Shown here piece after piece: positions 1 through 6,292 of a stretch of 10,637 bases of DNA; the stretch's first letter is position 1; the number at the start of each line of letters is the position of its first letter. This DNA comes from QPIN01 sp964472945 (lineage in GTDB: Bacteria > Pseudomonadota > Gammaproteobacteria > Methylococcales > Methylomonadaceae). Where the stretch lies: assembly GCA_964472945.1 (NCBI GenBank), contig CAYYNM010000109.1, positions 1 through 10,637 of the forward strand, written 5' to 3'. The translations under genes and the position numbers were made by a program. The notes below the pieces were generated by a model. That model did no database searches, was not told where the DNA came from, and worked only from the letters and a program-made list of their open reading frames with translations.

Positions 1-1
1 T

Positions 2-316
2 TGCTTAACACTGCACCCCGGAAACCCTTTAGTTGATCATTTTGGACAAAGTATTCCTTTCAACTTATCACTTTACAATCAATTTGAGGAGTTACTGAAT
101 CAGTGGGGATTAGCAGAGTGTAATCAGCTAAAAAAATCATTATCTCAAGCGGTATTATCAGGTTCAAATGTTGTTGATTTTCCAAAACCCATATCGCGGG
201 AAGCGCGTGCCACTTTACGCGTTACACTTCGGCAGATGGCACAACAAGAGAAATTTGCAGCCCAAATTGCCCCTTGGTGTAAATATTTTGATTGTTATTG
301 TGAAGAAGATAAATAA
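2..316 (+). CDS. C-terminal part of an unrecognised protein
   Basis: An open frame enters from the left edge and runs 104 codons to TAA at 314-316; its start is outside the window. The visible protein looks soluble: no membrane segment, a Leu/Gln-rich helical middle (LYNQFEELLNQWGL), then a basic stretch (SREARATLRVTLRQMAQQ) and a Cys/acid-rich end with WCKYFDCYCEEDK. The three clustered cysteines at the end could bind a metal, but this is a guess. I do not recognise the family. About 130 bp and a metal-type promoter separate it from the next gene, so it is probably not part of the metal operon. Confidence 0.7.
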   Translation, partial: CLTLHPGNPLVDHFGQSIPFNLSLYNQFEELLNQWGLAECNQLKKSLSQAVLSGSNVVDFPKPISREARATLRVTLRQMAQQEKFAAQIAPWCKYFDCYCEEDK

Positions 317-332
317 AAAAATTTCAACCCTC

Positions 333-363
333 TTGACCTGAAGTTAACTCTAGGTAATATACT
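333..363 (+). promoter_or_regulatory. MerR-type operator and promoter of the HMA-barrel-NHL-merR operon
   Basis: The -35 box TTGACC (333-338) and the -10 box TATACT (358-363) are 19 bp apart, the long spacing typical of promoters that MerR-family activators twist into shape. Between them is a 20-bp dyad at 336-355, ACCT-ga-AGTTAACT-ct-AGGT, symmetric except for two positions on each side. The layout matches known ZntR/CadR/PbrR-type operators. The likely regulator is the MerR-family protein at 2867-3277, the last gene downstream. The sequence shows the site; the pairing with that regulator is inferred. Confidence 0.75.
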
Positions 364-377
364 TTAAAACTTATAGA

Positions 378-407
378 GATGCATTTTTGTATCTCAGCAC
401 ATCCTAC
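378..407 (-). repeat. Single degenerate REP unit, family 2
   Basis: Read on the - strand, this is GTAG followed by the hairpin arm GATGTGCT, a loop and a decayed second arm (GATGCA remains on the + strand at 378-383). The conserved end AGCACATC-CTAC is at 396-407. It lies in the 5' leader of the HMA gene, between promoter and start codon. A local hairpin (GAGAT at 376-380 with ATCTC at 391-395) would form in the mRNA leader. Confidence 0.65.
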
Positions 408-449
408 TCTTACTCGTTTTAGAAAACGATTATTTTTTCAGGAGTTAAT

Positions 450-773
450 ATGAAAATAATGCGAAAAATATTAATAGGGGCTGGTATTTTATTGATACTA
501 TCTATCGCTCAAGCAGATGAAGCTGTTTATACGATACAAGTCGATGGGCTCAGCTGTCCCTTTTGTGCTTATGGGATAGAAAAGCAACTGAGTGCTATTG
601 ACGGCGTTGGCAATGTTACCGTCAATATTAGTAAAGGTCTGGTCAATGTCACCATGCAACAAGATATAATCCTCAATAAAGAACAGGCTCGGCAAGCCGT
701 CACCGATGCGGGATTTACCTTACGTTCTTTTAAACAGAGTAGCGAAAATAAACCTGATGTATTCGGTCAGTAA
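450..773 (+). CDS. Secreted HMA-domain (MerP-like) metal-binding protein
   Basis: A 107-residue protein. Residues 1-22 form a signal peptide (basic MKIMRK, then a hydrophobic stretch, with cleavage expected after AQA). The rest is one heavy-metal-associated (HMA) domain with the metal site GLSCPFC, cysteines 36 and 39, which in this family bind one soft or divalent metal ion. The mature protein should act in the periplasm as a metal carrier or scavenger. A strong Shine-Dalgarno AGGAG (440-444) fixes the start. It is the first gene after the MerR-type promoter and overlaps the barrel gene by 17 nt. No MerT or mercuric reductase is seen, so mercury uptake is not implied; the metal is unknown. 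Confidence 0.88.
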   Translation: MKIMRKILIGAGILLILSIAQADEAVYTIQVDGLSCPFCAYGIEKQLSAIDGVGNVTVNISKGLVNVTMQQDIILNKEQARQAVTDAGFTLRSFKQSSENKPDVFGQ

Positions 774-1671
774 ATACCGGTATTTCAGTGGACTATTGTT
801 ATTGATGTTATTAATGGGTCTTAGCCATAAAGTCTGGAGTGCTCCAATCTCCTTTAATACGGCATTACCGGTGGCAAAAAATGAATTTATCTTTCGCCAG
901 CAATTTGTTGTTAATCAATCAGGACATGATCCGAGTGAATCTAACCGGGACCGAACAGCATGGTCAGCTATATCCGTTCTGGCTTATGGGATATCAAGCA
1001 AGCTAGTCCTGTTTGGGGTCTTGCCCTACGTTAATACAAGTCTCGATATTAACGTTTCAGGTCAACGTTTCAATCGAGGTGAGGATGGCTTAGGGGATAT
1101 TAGTCTGTTTGCTCGCTATACTGCTTATCAGCAAAACTGGACTGGGCATACTTTGCGCATCGCACCGTTTGCTGGCTTCAAAGCACCCACTGGCAAAGAT
1201 GATGCTAGGGATAAGATCGGTAGACTACCACCCAGCATACAACCTGGTTCAGGTGCCTGGGATGTTTTTGGCGGTATCGTAACATCCTATCAAACACTAG
1301 ATTATGAAGTTGATAGCCAGATTAGTTACCAGGGAAACGGTATTGCGAATGGTTTTTCAGCAGGTGATCAACTGCGATTGGATGCTTCCCTACAATACCG
1401 TTTATGGCCACGAACTTTAACTAGCAATACGCCTGGATTTCTTTATGGCGTATTGGAAAGTAATATTTTATTTCGACAAAAAAACCGGATTAATTACCAA
1501 ACTGATCAAAATTCAGGAGGAACCCAATGGTTTTTAACCCCCGGTTTACAATATGTTACCCGGCGTTGGGTGCTTGAAGCCGCTGTGCAAATTCCAGTGA
1601 TTCAACAATTGAATGGAACTGCCTTAGAAAATTCCACTATTGTTCGAACAGGTTTTCGCTTTAATTTTTAA
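757..1671 (+). CDS. Outer-membrane beta-barrel, phenol MetA-like transporter family
   Basis: A 304-residue protein from ATG 757. That start gives a normal signal peptide (MYSVSKYRYFSG, hydrophobic core, cleavage near VWSA-P). The longer frame from ATG 706 would put 17 polar residues before it and lacks a better ribosome site. The mature chain shows alternating beta-strand pattern, repeated aromatic strand ends, a GEDGLGDISLFARY stretch and a final GFRFNF; a C-terminal Phe is the usual signal for outer-membrane assembly. This fits the PF13557-type transporter family, which commonly sits in metal or aromatic gene clusters. The start overlaps the upstream HMA gene, implying translational coupling. 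A role as an envelope channel or assembly partner for the HMA protein is inferred. Confidence 0.75.
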   Translation: MYSVSKYRYFSGLLLLMLLMGLSHKVWSAPISFNTALPVAKNEFIFRQQFVVNQSGHDPSESNRDRTAWSAISVLAYGISSKLVLFGVLPYVNTSLDINVSGQRFNRGEDGLGDISLFARYTAYQQNWTGHTLRIAPFAGFKAPTGKDDARDKIGRLPPSIQPGSGAWDVFGGIVTSYQTLDYEVDSQISYQGNGIANGFSAGDQLRLDASLQYRLWPRTLTSNTPGFLYGVLESNILFRQKNRINYQTDQNSGGTQWFLTPGLQYVTRRWVLEAAVQIPVIQQLNGTALENSTIVRTGFRFNF

Positions 1672-1672
1672 T

Positions 1673-1836
1673 GTAGGATGTGCTAACAATAGGAATAACG
1701 CCATGGATGGCATGTAGTAGAGCAACGCACTAGGGCAGGAAGCCCGTAGGTAGAATAATGCAGGAGCAATTATCGAGGAGCAGTTGCCGAGCGCATCAAT
1801 CGTAAAAGATGCGCGTCGTACTTCAGCACATCCTAC
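1673..1836. repeat. REPIN of family 2 with a greatly enlarged loop
   Basis: Two inverted REP units with GTAG at the outer ends. The left unit has GTAG 1673-1676, arm GATGTGCT 1677-1684 and return arm AGCGCATC 1790-1797. The right unit has GATGCGCG 1808-1815, AGCACATC 1825-1832 and CTAC 1833-1836. The loop of the left unit is 105 nt instead of the 9-10 nt in other copies. That insert holds its own short stems (GCCA 1700-1703 with TGGC 1708-1711; GGGC 1733-1736 with GCCC 1742-1745). The element starts one base after the barrel stop codon and fills most of the 227-bp gap before the NHL gene. Confidence 0.8.
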
Positions 1837-1898
1837 ATCAACTTATAAACAAGCATGATATTAAGCCACACCCTGATGCAGGAGCCTAGGTATACAGA

Positions 1899-2870
1899 AT
1901 GGTATTAAAATTTTTATCTTATTTAACACTTACCCTTATCGCTTTGGCATTTATTGTTTGGGTTGTCTGGATACCTTCTGCCACAGAAGCAGATTACCTC
2001 TTTGTTAAAGCCTGGGGCGAAAAGGGATCAGCTCCAGGGCAGTTTAATGACCCAACCGGAATTGCGGTTAGTAAAACAGAGGTATTTGTCAGTGATGCCA
2101 GGAATGCACGTATTCAGGTTTTTGATTTTGACGGTCATTTCAAACGGCAATTTGGCAACAAAGGATCTAAACAGGAACAATTAGGACGACCGATGAACCT
2201 GTCCATTTATAATAATGAACTCTACGTTGCCGACTACTGGAACGATAGAATTCAGATTTTTAGCCTGGATGGCGTTCCCCTTCGCAGTATCGGCAAACAG
2301 GGAACCGGCCCCGGTGAATTTAATTCGCTGGGTGGTATAGCCACCGCAGCAGACGGTAGCCTGTTTATCGCTGATTTTTATAATCAACGTATTCAACACC
2401 TCGACGCTGATGGTAGTTTTATCGAACAATGGGGAAAACTAGGTAAAACGGGAATCTGGGCGGGAGAATTTAATTATCCCACCGATGTAGCACTCAGTTC
2501 AGATGGCAATCTTTACATTGCCGATGGCTATAATGATCGTATTCAGGTTTTTTCCAGTACTGGAAAATTTTTACGTAAATGGGGTGGTCCTTTTGGGCTG
2601 AATATTTTTGGGCCATTTAACAGCTGGTTTACCACCGTCACATCCATTGACATTGCCCCATCAGACAACGTATTTGTTGCTGATTTTTATAATCACCGTA
2701 TTCAGAAATTTACCGCAGAGGGAACATTCCTAACTAACTTTGGGGTAAAAGGGAGCGGACTGGGACAATTCAACCATGCAATTGCCGTTACAGTTGCGAA
2801 TAACGGCACAGTGTTTGTCGTTGACTTTGGAAATAATAGAATCCAGAAATGGCAACCGGGATCACCATGA
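1899..2870 (+). CDS. Membrane-anchored NHL-repeat beta-propeller protein
   Basis: A 323-residue protein. Residues 7-25 form a hydrophobic N-terminal segment (anchor or uncleaved signal), followed by six NHL repeats that should fold into a six-bladed propeller outside the cytoplasmic membrane. Each blade ends in an N-x-RIQ signature near residues 69, 115, 162, 212, 265 and 312, preceded by VSD/VAD/IAD/VVD motifs and followed by a G-x-F-type turn and FG or WG. NHL propellers bind proteins or ligands and a few are enzymes; no catalytic motif is evident. A weak ribosome site (GGAG 1881-1884 or CTAGG 1886-1890) precedes the ATG. The stop overlaps the merR start (ATGA), so the two are coupled. The role in metal response is unknown. 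Confidence 0.87.
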   Translation: MVLKFLSYLTLTLIALAFIVWVVWIPSATEADYLFVKAWGEKGSAPGQFNDPTGIAVSKTEVFVSDARNARIQVFDFDGHFKRQFGNKGSKQEQLGRPMNLSIYNNELYVADYWNDRIQIFSLDGVPLRSIGKQGTGPGEFNSLGGIATAADGSLFIADFYNQRIQHLDADGSFIEQWGKLGKTGIWAGEFNYPTDVALSSDGNLYIADGYNDRIQVFSSTGKFLRKWGGPFGLNIFGPFNSWFTTVTSIDIAPSDNVFVADFYNHRIQKFTAEGTFLTNFGVKGSGLGQFNHAIAVTVANNGTVFVVDFGNNRIQKWQPGSP

Positions 2871-3277
2871 AAAGTTACCGAATAGGCACCGTTGCAAAAA
2901 AACTAAATATTAGCATTGATACCCTGCGTTATTATGAAAAAATCGATTTATTGAAAGCTATTAATCGAAATAGCGGAGGTATCCGCTGTTATGACGGGTC
3001 AGATATAGCCAGAATACAATTTATTCAACGCGCAAAGATGATGAATTTCACTTTGGATGAAATAAAAGCATTACTCAAAATGCGTGAAAATCCGGGGCAG
3101 ATGCGTGATGAAGTTCGAGAGTTAACCCAACAAAAACTAGATGTTATTGAAAGGCAAATGTCCGAGTTAGATATATTGCGTCAAGAATTGCAGGCACTGA
3201 TTGGTTCATGTGCTTGCAGTCAGCAGGGTTGCCCTATTATTGAGGAAATCGAAAGCATAGATAAAGGCTTAAATTAA
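2867..3277 (+). CDS. MerR-family metal-responsive transcriptional regulator
   Basis: A 136-residue regulator from ATG 2867, chosen because the ATGA overlap with the NHL stop couples them and MKSYRIGTVAKKL is the canonical MerR N-terminus. The order is a winged helix-turn-helix (IGTVAKKLNISIDTLRYYEK, with RYYE), a second DNA-binding part to about residue 70, a long dimerisation helix (about 83-112) and a Cys metal loop C115-A-C117-SQQG-C122-PII, like that of CueR/ZntR/PbrR proteins. By hand alignment, the dimer-helix position that is Cys in ZntR/PbrR and Ser in CueR appears to be Arg80. The sensed metal therefore cannot be assigned. It probably controls the promoter at 333-363 and its own operon. 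Its 3' end overlaps the end of the convergent RAYT1 frame. Confidence 0.9.
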   Translation: MKSYRIGTVAKKLNISIDTLRYYEKIDLLKAINRNSGGIRCYDGSDIARIQFIQRAKMMNFTLDEIKALLKMRENPGQMRDEVRELTQQKLDVIERQMSELDILRQELQALIGSCACSQQGCPIIEEIESIDKGLN

Positions 3278-3309
3278 AGCAACAACAGCTCATTGTGTTT
3301 TATCACCAA
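3274..3309 (-). pseudogene. 36-nt scrap of a GDT1-type transporter gene
   Basis: These 36 bases match 4321-4356, inside the intact GDT1 gene and in the same orientation, at 33 of 36 positions. The matching part encodes residues around GDKTQLAVVALS of the second GDT1 motif; here the same frame has a stop in place of Leu. The match begins at the merR stop codon and ends exactly where the RAYT1 left REPIN begins (3310). It is either the remnant of another gdt1 copy or a piece copied in during movement of the element. Confidence 0.65.
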
Positions 3310-3870
3310 GTAGGGTACGCATTGCGTACCATTAATGTATAAACATGCACAATAAGATACGCAGTGCGTACCCTGCTCAAGGTTATCTAATTCACTAAAA
3401 TTAAAATAAGCTTTATCCTCTGATCCCCAGTTTTTGTCATATACCCCATGTTTAATTGGATTGTAATGCAGGTAATCAAAGTGACGGTTATAGTCCTCTT
3501 GATCTCGTAATGTATGTTCCCAAAATCGTCGTTGCCATACACCACGGCGGCGATAACGTTGTTTTGATTTCGAAACATTCATTTCAGATCCGCCATGAGC
3601 CAGCCATGATTGAGTAAAATATTTTTTAATGATTCCCCAGCGCTTTGAATAATCAAAATCACCATCAGGTAATGTCCATATTGCATGAATATGATTGGGC
3701 ATCATAATAATTGCATCCATTTTAAAAGGGTAATCTTGTCTGCAATAAAGAAAAGCTTCACGCAAACATTTTCGCGCTAAACCAGTGTGTAAAATAGGTC
3801 GTCGTTTTTCAGTCACCACGGTAAAAAAATATGTACCACCAGCAACATAATTCCGACGATAATCTGACAT
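3274..3870 (-). CDS. rayT: REP-associated tyrosine transposase 1 (RAYT, Y1/IS200-like)
   Basis: A 198-residue frame. Residues 1-165 are a Y1 transposase of the RAYT group: YRRNYVAGGTYFFTV start, the HxH metal motif H60-I-H62 in MMPNHIHAIW, the basic QRYRRRGVWQRRFWEH stretch, and catalytic Tyr133 in DYLHYNPIKHG. Such enzymes nick and join single-stranded REP DNA at a GTAG tetranucleotide. All catalytic residues are present. Residues about 165-187 are translated from the left REPIN and residues 188-198 from the GDT1-like scrap, so the native C-terminus has probably been replaced. The start (MSDYRR) is 11 nt from the right REPIN, with only a weak GAGAAG ribosome site. It is about half identical by eye to RAYT2 in the core but has its own REP family. 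Confidence 0.9.
   Translation of the reverse strand: MSDYRRNYVAGGTYFFTVVTEKRRPILHTGLARKCLREAFLYCRQDYPFKMDAIIMMPNHIHAIWTLPDGDFDYSKRWGIIKKYFTQSWLAHGGSEMNVSKSKQRYRRRGVWQRRFWEHTLRDQEDYNRHFDYLHYNPIKHGVYDKNWGSEDKAYFNFSELDNLEQGTHCVSYCACLYINGTQCVPYLVIKHNELLLL
3310..3376. repeat. Left REPIN of RAYT1 (REP family 1)
   Basis: A 21-bp REP unit (3310-3330), a 25-bp spacer and an inverted 21-bp unit (3356-3376). The outer unit is GTAG plus the palindrome GGTACGCA-T-TGCGTACC. The inner unit is slightly decayed (GTAG reads as GCAG, one arm mismatch). The REPIN lies inside the 3' end of the RAYT1 reading frame. Confidence 0.9.
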
Positions 3871-3880
3871 AAAGCTTCTC

Positions 3881-3947
3881 GTAGGCTATGCATTGCATAC
3901 CGGTTGTTTATAAATACACAAAAGAAGGTACGCAATGCGTACCCTAC
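3881..3947. repeat. Right REPIN of RAYT1 (REP family 1)
   Basis: It has the same 21-25-21 layout as the left REPIN. The outer unit (3927-3947) is an exact reverse complement of the outermost left unit (3310-3330), so the 638-bp unit 3310-3947 has perfect 21-bp inverted ends. The inner unit (3881-3901) has one arm mismatch. The two spacers share a TATAAA core. It lies just upstream of the RAYT1 start and would form hairpins in the leader mRNA. Confidence 0.9.
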
Positions 3948-3956
3948 CATTACAGT

Positions 3957-4078
3957 CACTGCCATTGACTTAAGCGTTTCGCGTAGGATGTGCTGACGAC
4001 AGGAAGCGCATCAATGATACAAAGATGCGCTTCGTACCTCAGCACATCCTACGGTTCTTCCTTAAGTCAATGGCAGTG
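3957..4078. repeat. Nested 122-nt palindrome with a family 2 REPIN at its core
   Basis: An outer stem of 18 perfect pairs (3957-3974 with 4061-4078) encloses a REPIN. The second stem is 14 perfect pairs (3983-3996 with 4039-4052), starting GTAG and ending CTAC, and the third is 9 pairs (4004-4012 with 4024-4032). In total 41 pairs form in 122 nt. It lies 28 nt past the stop of the GDT1 gene (- strand) and could end or protect that mRNA. The core is also two REP units of the type next to RAYT2. Confidence 0.88.
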
Positions 4079-4105
4079 TACCGTTACAAGTGAGAGCATC
4101 AGCAA

Positions 4106-4768
4106 CTATAACTCACTAAAAGGGGAACTGTAATAGCTTAAATAGGCATTATAAGCAGCCAACACCGCTAAAATAAGAAAGATAACGCCACTAATTTTAT
4201 GTAAAAGCGTCAAGGGAACCTTTTTAAGTAAGGTTCTTCCTGCAATAACACCCAGTGTTGAAGTCAATATCAAGGCACTGGTTGCTCCCATCCATACTGC
4301 AAAGGGTTCCGCTGTACTACTTAAAGCAACAACGGCTAATTGGGTTTTATCACCAAATTCAGCAACAGTGATTAAAAAGAATGTGGTGAAAAAAAGACTA
4401 TGCCCACTTTTTTCAATCACCTCTTCATCCTCTTCCTCTTCAGTGTTGAATAATGAATGAAGACCAAATACAGCGAATAAAATAGCAACGGTTATAGACA
4501 CTATATATTCAGGAAACCAACTTGCAATAGCCGCTCCAAAAATAACTGCCAAACTGTTTAAAAAAGCGAATGAAGCAATGGCTCCTAAAAGAACAGGTGT
4601 GGCACGGTGACGGGCAGCCAGTGTCATACAAACTAACTGACTTTTATCACCAATTTCAGCAGCAGCAATCAGTAAAAAACTGGTGCTGGCTGTTGCTGAA
4701 AGATTGCTTATATTTAACGAAGATAAATAAGTAACTGTGCTTTGTAAATAGACTAATAAATTTTCCAT
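4106..4768 (-). CDS. GDT1/TMEM165/UPF0016-family Mn2+ (or Ca2+) transporter
   Basis: A 220-residue integral membrane protein with the family's duplicated fold: two three-helix halves, each with the ExGD(K/R)xQ signature, here E38-IGD-KSQ44 and E137-FGD-KTQ143. The halves are joined by an acidic cytoplasmic loop (EEEEDEE, about 109-118). Bacterial members such as MneA export Mn2+, while eukaryotic members move Mn2+ and Ca2+ in exchange for H+. Length and motifs are normal for a two-domain member. It lies 47 nt after the ZIP gene on the same strand, so the two may be cotranscribed. No clear Shine-Dalgarno site precedes the ATG. The metal is likely Mn2+, but this is not shown by the sequence. 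Confidence 0.9.
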   Translation of the reverse strand: MENLLVYLQSTVTYLSSLNISNLSATASTSFLLIAAAEIGDKSQLVCMTLAARHRATPVLLGAIASFAFLNSLAVIFGAAIASWFPEYIVSITVAILFAVFGLHSLFNTEEEEDEEVIEKSGHSLFFTTFFLITVAEFGDKTQLAVVALSSTAEPFAVWMGATSALILTSTLGVIAGRTLLKKVPLTLLHKISGVIFLILAVLAAYNAYLSYYSSPFSEL

Positions 4769-4815
4769 TAATTTTAAATATATTTATTGCTTAATTATTT
4801 TTTTATATTGAAAAA

Positions 4816-5745
4816 TCAACCCAGCAACTCTTCTAGTGCCAGCATGATAATAAAACCGATCATTAAAGCAAAAGTAGCAATCCTAGAACGGCCTGATGCA
4901 TGCGTTTCGGGAATAATTTCTTCACTGATAACAAATAACATGGCACCTGCTGCAAAACCCATTGCAATAGGTAATATAGGTGTAAAAACAGTCACCATGG
5001 TAATGCCTAATAAACCACCCACCGGTTCAACTAAACCGGTTAAAGTCGCGATGCCGATAGCCTTCCATTTGTTATAACCCAAGCCGACTAAAGGAAGAGC
5101 AACCGCTAGCCCTTCTGGAATATTTTGTATACCGATAGCAGTCGCCAAGACCATACCATTTTTGATATCACCATTGCCAAAACTCACACCCACTGACATT
5201 CCTTCAGGAAAGTTATGTATGGTGATGGCAATAATAAACAAAGAAATTCTTTGTAGAGTTTCCATTTTTGCATCAGGCAGATCACCAAAATGCAAATGAG
5301 GAAGCTTTTTATCACTCAGATGTAAAAAAAATGCGCCCAGTAACATGCCTATTGCAACAATCCATACACCATTATTAGGCCAGAGAGCATTACCAGACTT
5401 AATACCCGGTACAATCAAAGCGAATGATGTGGCTGCCAGCATCACACCTGCTGCCAAACCAAGCATAGCATTAAGCAATTTACTGGATATTTCCTTAAAA
5501 AACAGGACGGGCAGAGCACCTAGGCCGGTGGCTAATCCTGCCAAAATACTGGCAAGAAAACCTATTACCACTATTTTTCCAAAAATAATATACAAACTGC
5601 CAAATATTAAAATTTGCGAAAGCAGAAAAATTCCAAAAAAGGCAGCCCATCGTTGTAACTGCGGTAAAGCCATTATTTTTTGATAATAAGTACTGGACTG
5701 TAGGTAGGCTAGTTGAGTAGCAAAAATATTCTGAATATTTAACAT
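4816..5745 (-). CDS. ZIP-family divalent metal transporter (GufA/ZIP11-like)
   Basis: A 309-residue membrane protein. After an amphipathic N-terminus (about 1-35) come a first hydrophobic helix (36-56) and then the ZIP core of seven or eight helices. The metal-site helices are visible: IHNFPEGMSVG (H177, P180, E181) and GIQNIPEGLAVALP (N208, P210, E211), then EPVGGLLG (E240) and a final SEEIIPETHASG segment (E275, E276, H282). Gln207 replaces the His of the ZupT-type HNIPEG motif and EPVGG is present, which places it nearer the GufA/ZIP11 branch than ZupT. A His/Asp loop (HLSDKKLPHLHFGD, 142-155) may bind metal. ZIP proteins usually bring Zn2+, Fe2+ or Mn2+ into the cytoplasm. It lies upstream of the GDT1 gene in a likely shared transcript. 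Confidence 0.92.
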   Translation of the reverse strand: MLNIQNIFATQLAYLQSSTYYQKIMALPQLQRWAAFFGIFLLSQILIFGSLYIIFGKIVVIGFLASILAGLATGLGALPVLFFKEISSKLLNAMLGLAAGVMLAATSFALIVPGIKSGNALWPNNGVWIVAIGMLLGAFFLHLSDKKLPHLHFGDLPDAKMETLQRISLFIIAITIHNFPEGMSVGVSFGNGDIKNGMVLATAIGIQNIPEGLAVALPLVGLGYNKWKAIGIATLTGLVEPVGGLLGITMVTVFTPILPIAMGFAAGAMLFVISEEIIPETHASGRSRIATFALMIGFIIMLALEELLG

Positions 5746-5852
5746 AAATTTATATTTGTTATTTTGTGAAATAAATATAGGTATGAGAGTTTAATAATAC
5801 CCGAAAGTATGGCTTGGTTATTATTGAATTCTCATTCCTTAGTAAGGTATGT

Positions 5853-6200
5853 TTAACCGTTCGCTTTATGTAACAATTTCTCAAAAAAGAAACCACTAAT
5901 TGCGCCCCAAATAATGACATATAAGTCATGGAGTAACATATCGAAAGTCAAGTTATCTATATTGCGCACATAATCAAAAACACCATCAGAGATTATAAAT
6001 GCAAAAATAAGGTAAAGGGCAACTTTAATTTTAAGTTTATGCCTATACAAGTTCCAGATACCAAGAATTACGAACCCAGAAAAAAAACGTATTAGATTGT
6101 GGAATAACATTTCCCTATTTAGGTTATCGATTTTCAATGCTGCATCAATAAAATATAGTATAGCTAAACCTAATAGCAGACATAAATAAAATAATTTCAT
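5853..6200 (-). CDS. Small four-helix membrane protein with internal duplication, function unknown
   Basis: A 115-residue protein from ATG 6200. A longer version from TTG 6224 adds eight polar residues ahead of the first helix and is less likely. About four hydrophobic helices are seen. The two halves resemble each other: IDNLNREMLFHNL followed by a helix, and IDNLTFDMLLHDL followed by a helix, about 51 residues apart, suggesting an ancient duplication of a two-helix unit. Each half carries a conserved Asp and His that could lie near a membrane face. I recognise no family. It sits between zntA (92 nt gap) and the ZIP gene (107 nt gap) on the same strand, so a link to metal transport is inferred only from context. 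Confidence 0.6.
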   Translation of the reverse strand: MKLFYLCLLLGLAILYFIDAALKIDNLNREMLFHNLIRFFSGFVILGIWNLYRHKLKIKVALYLIFAFIISDGVFDYVRNIDNLTFDMLLHDLYVIIWGAISGFFFEKLLHKANG

Positions 6201-6292
6201 AATCTTACAATAATGAGTGGACAATTGGGTGCTTATGATATTAAAAACTAAAAATACAGCTTTTGATTAATAGTGCCGCCATATCCAGCGTT

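Noticed and set aside
706..756. Longer start for the barrel protein at ATG 706
   Set aside because: It adds 17 polar residues before a complete signal peptide; ATG 757 gives a normal secreted protein.
450..773. Mercury resistance (mer) operon
   Set aside because: Only the HMA fold resembles MerP; there is no MerT or MerA, and the sensor lacks the expected MerR cysteine on the dimer helix.
3310..4078. CRISPR-like array
   Set aside because: The repeats are inverted pairs with GTAG feet around a Y1 transposase, not regularly spaced direct repeats with unique spacers, and no cas gene is present.
4787..5077. + strand frame opposite the ZIP gene
   Set aside because: It is a shadow of the conserved ZIP coding strand, with no family motifs or ribosome site; the same holds for other frames inside zntA, GDT1 and the NHL gene.
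5793..5825. AT-rich inverted repeat upstream of the ZIP gene as a Zur or Fur operator
   Set aside because: The 7-bp arms are low-complexity (AATAATA/TTATTATT) with an 18-nt loop and do not resemble a known operator.
6201..6224. TTG start for the small membrane protein
   Set aside because: It adds only eight polar residues, has no better ribosome site, and ATG 6200 begins directly before the first helix.
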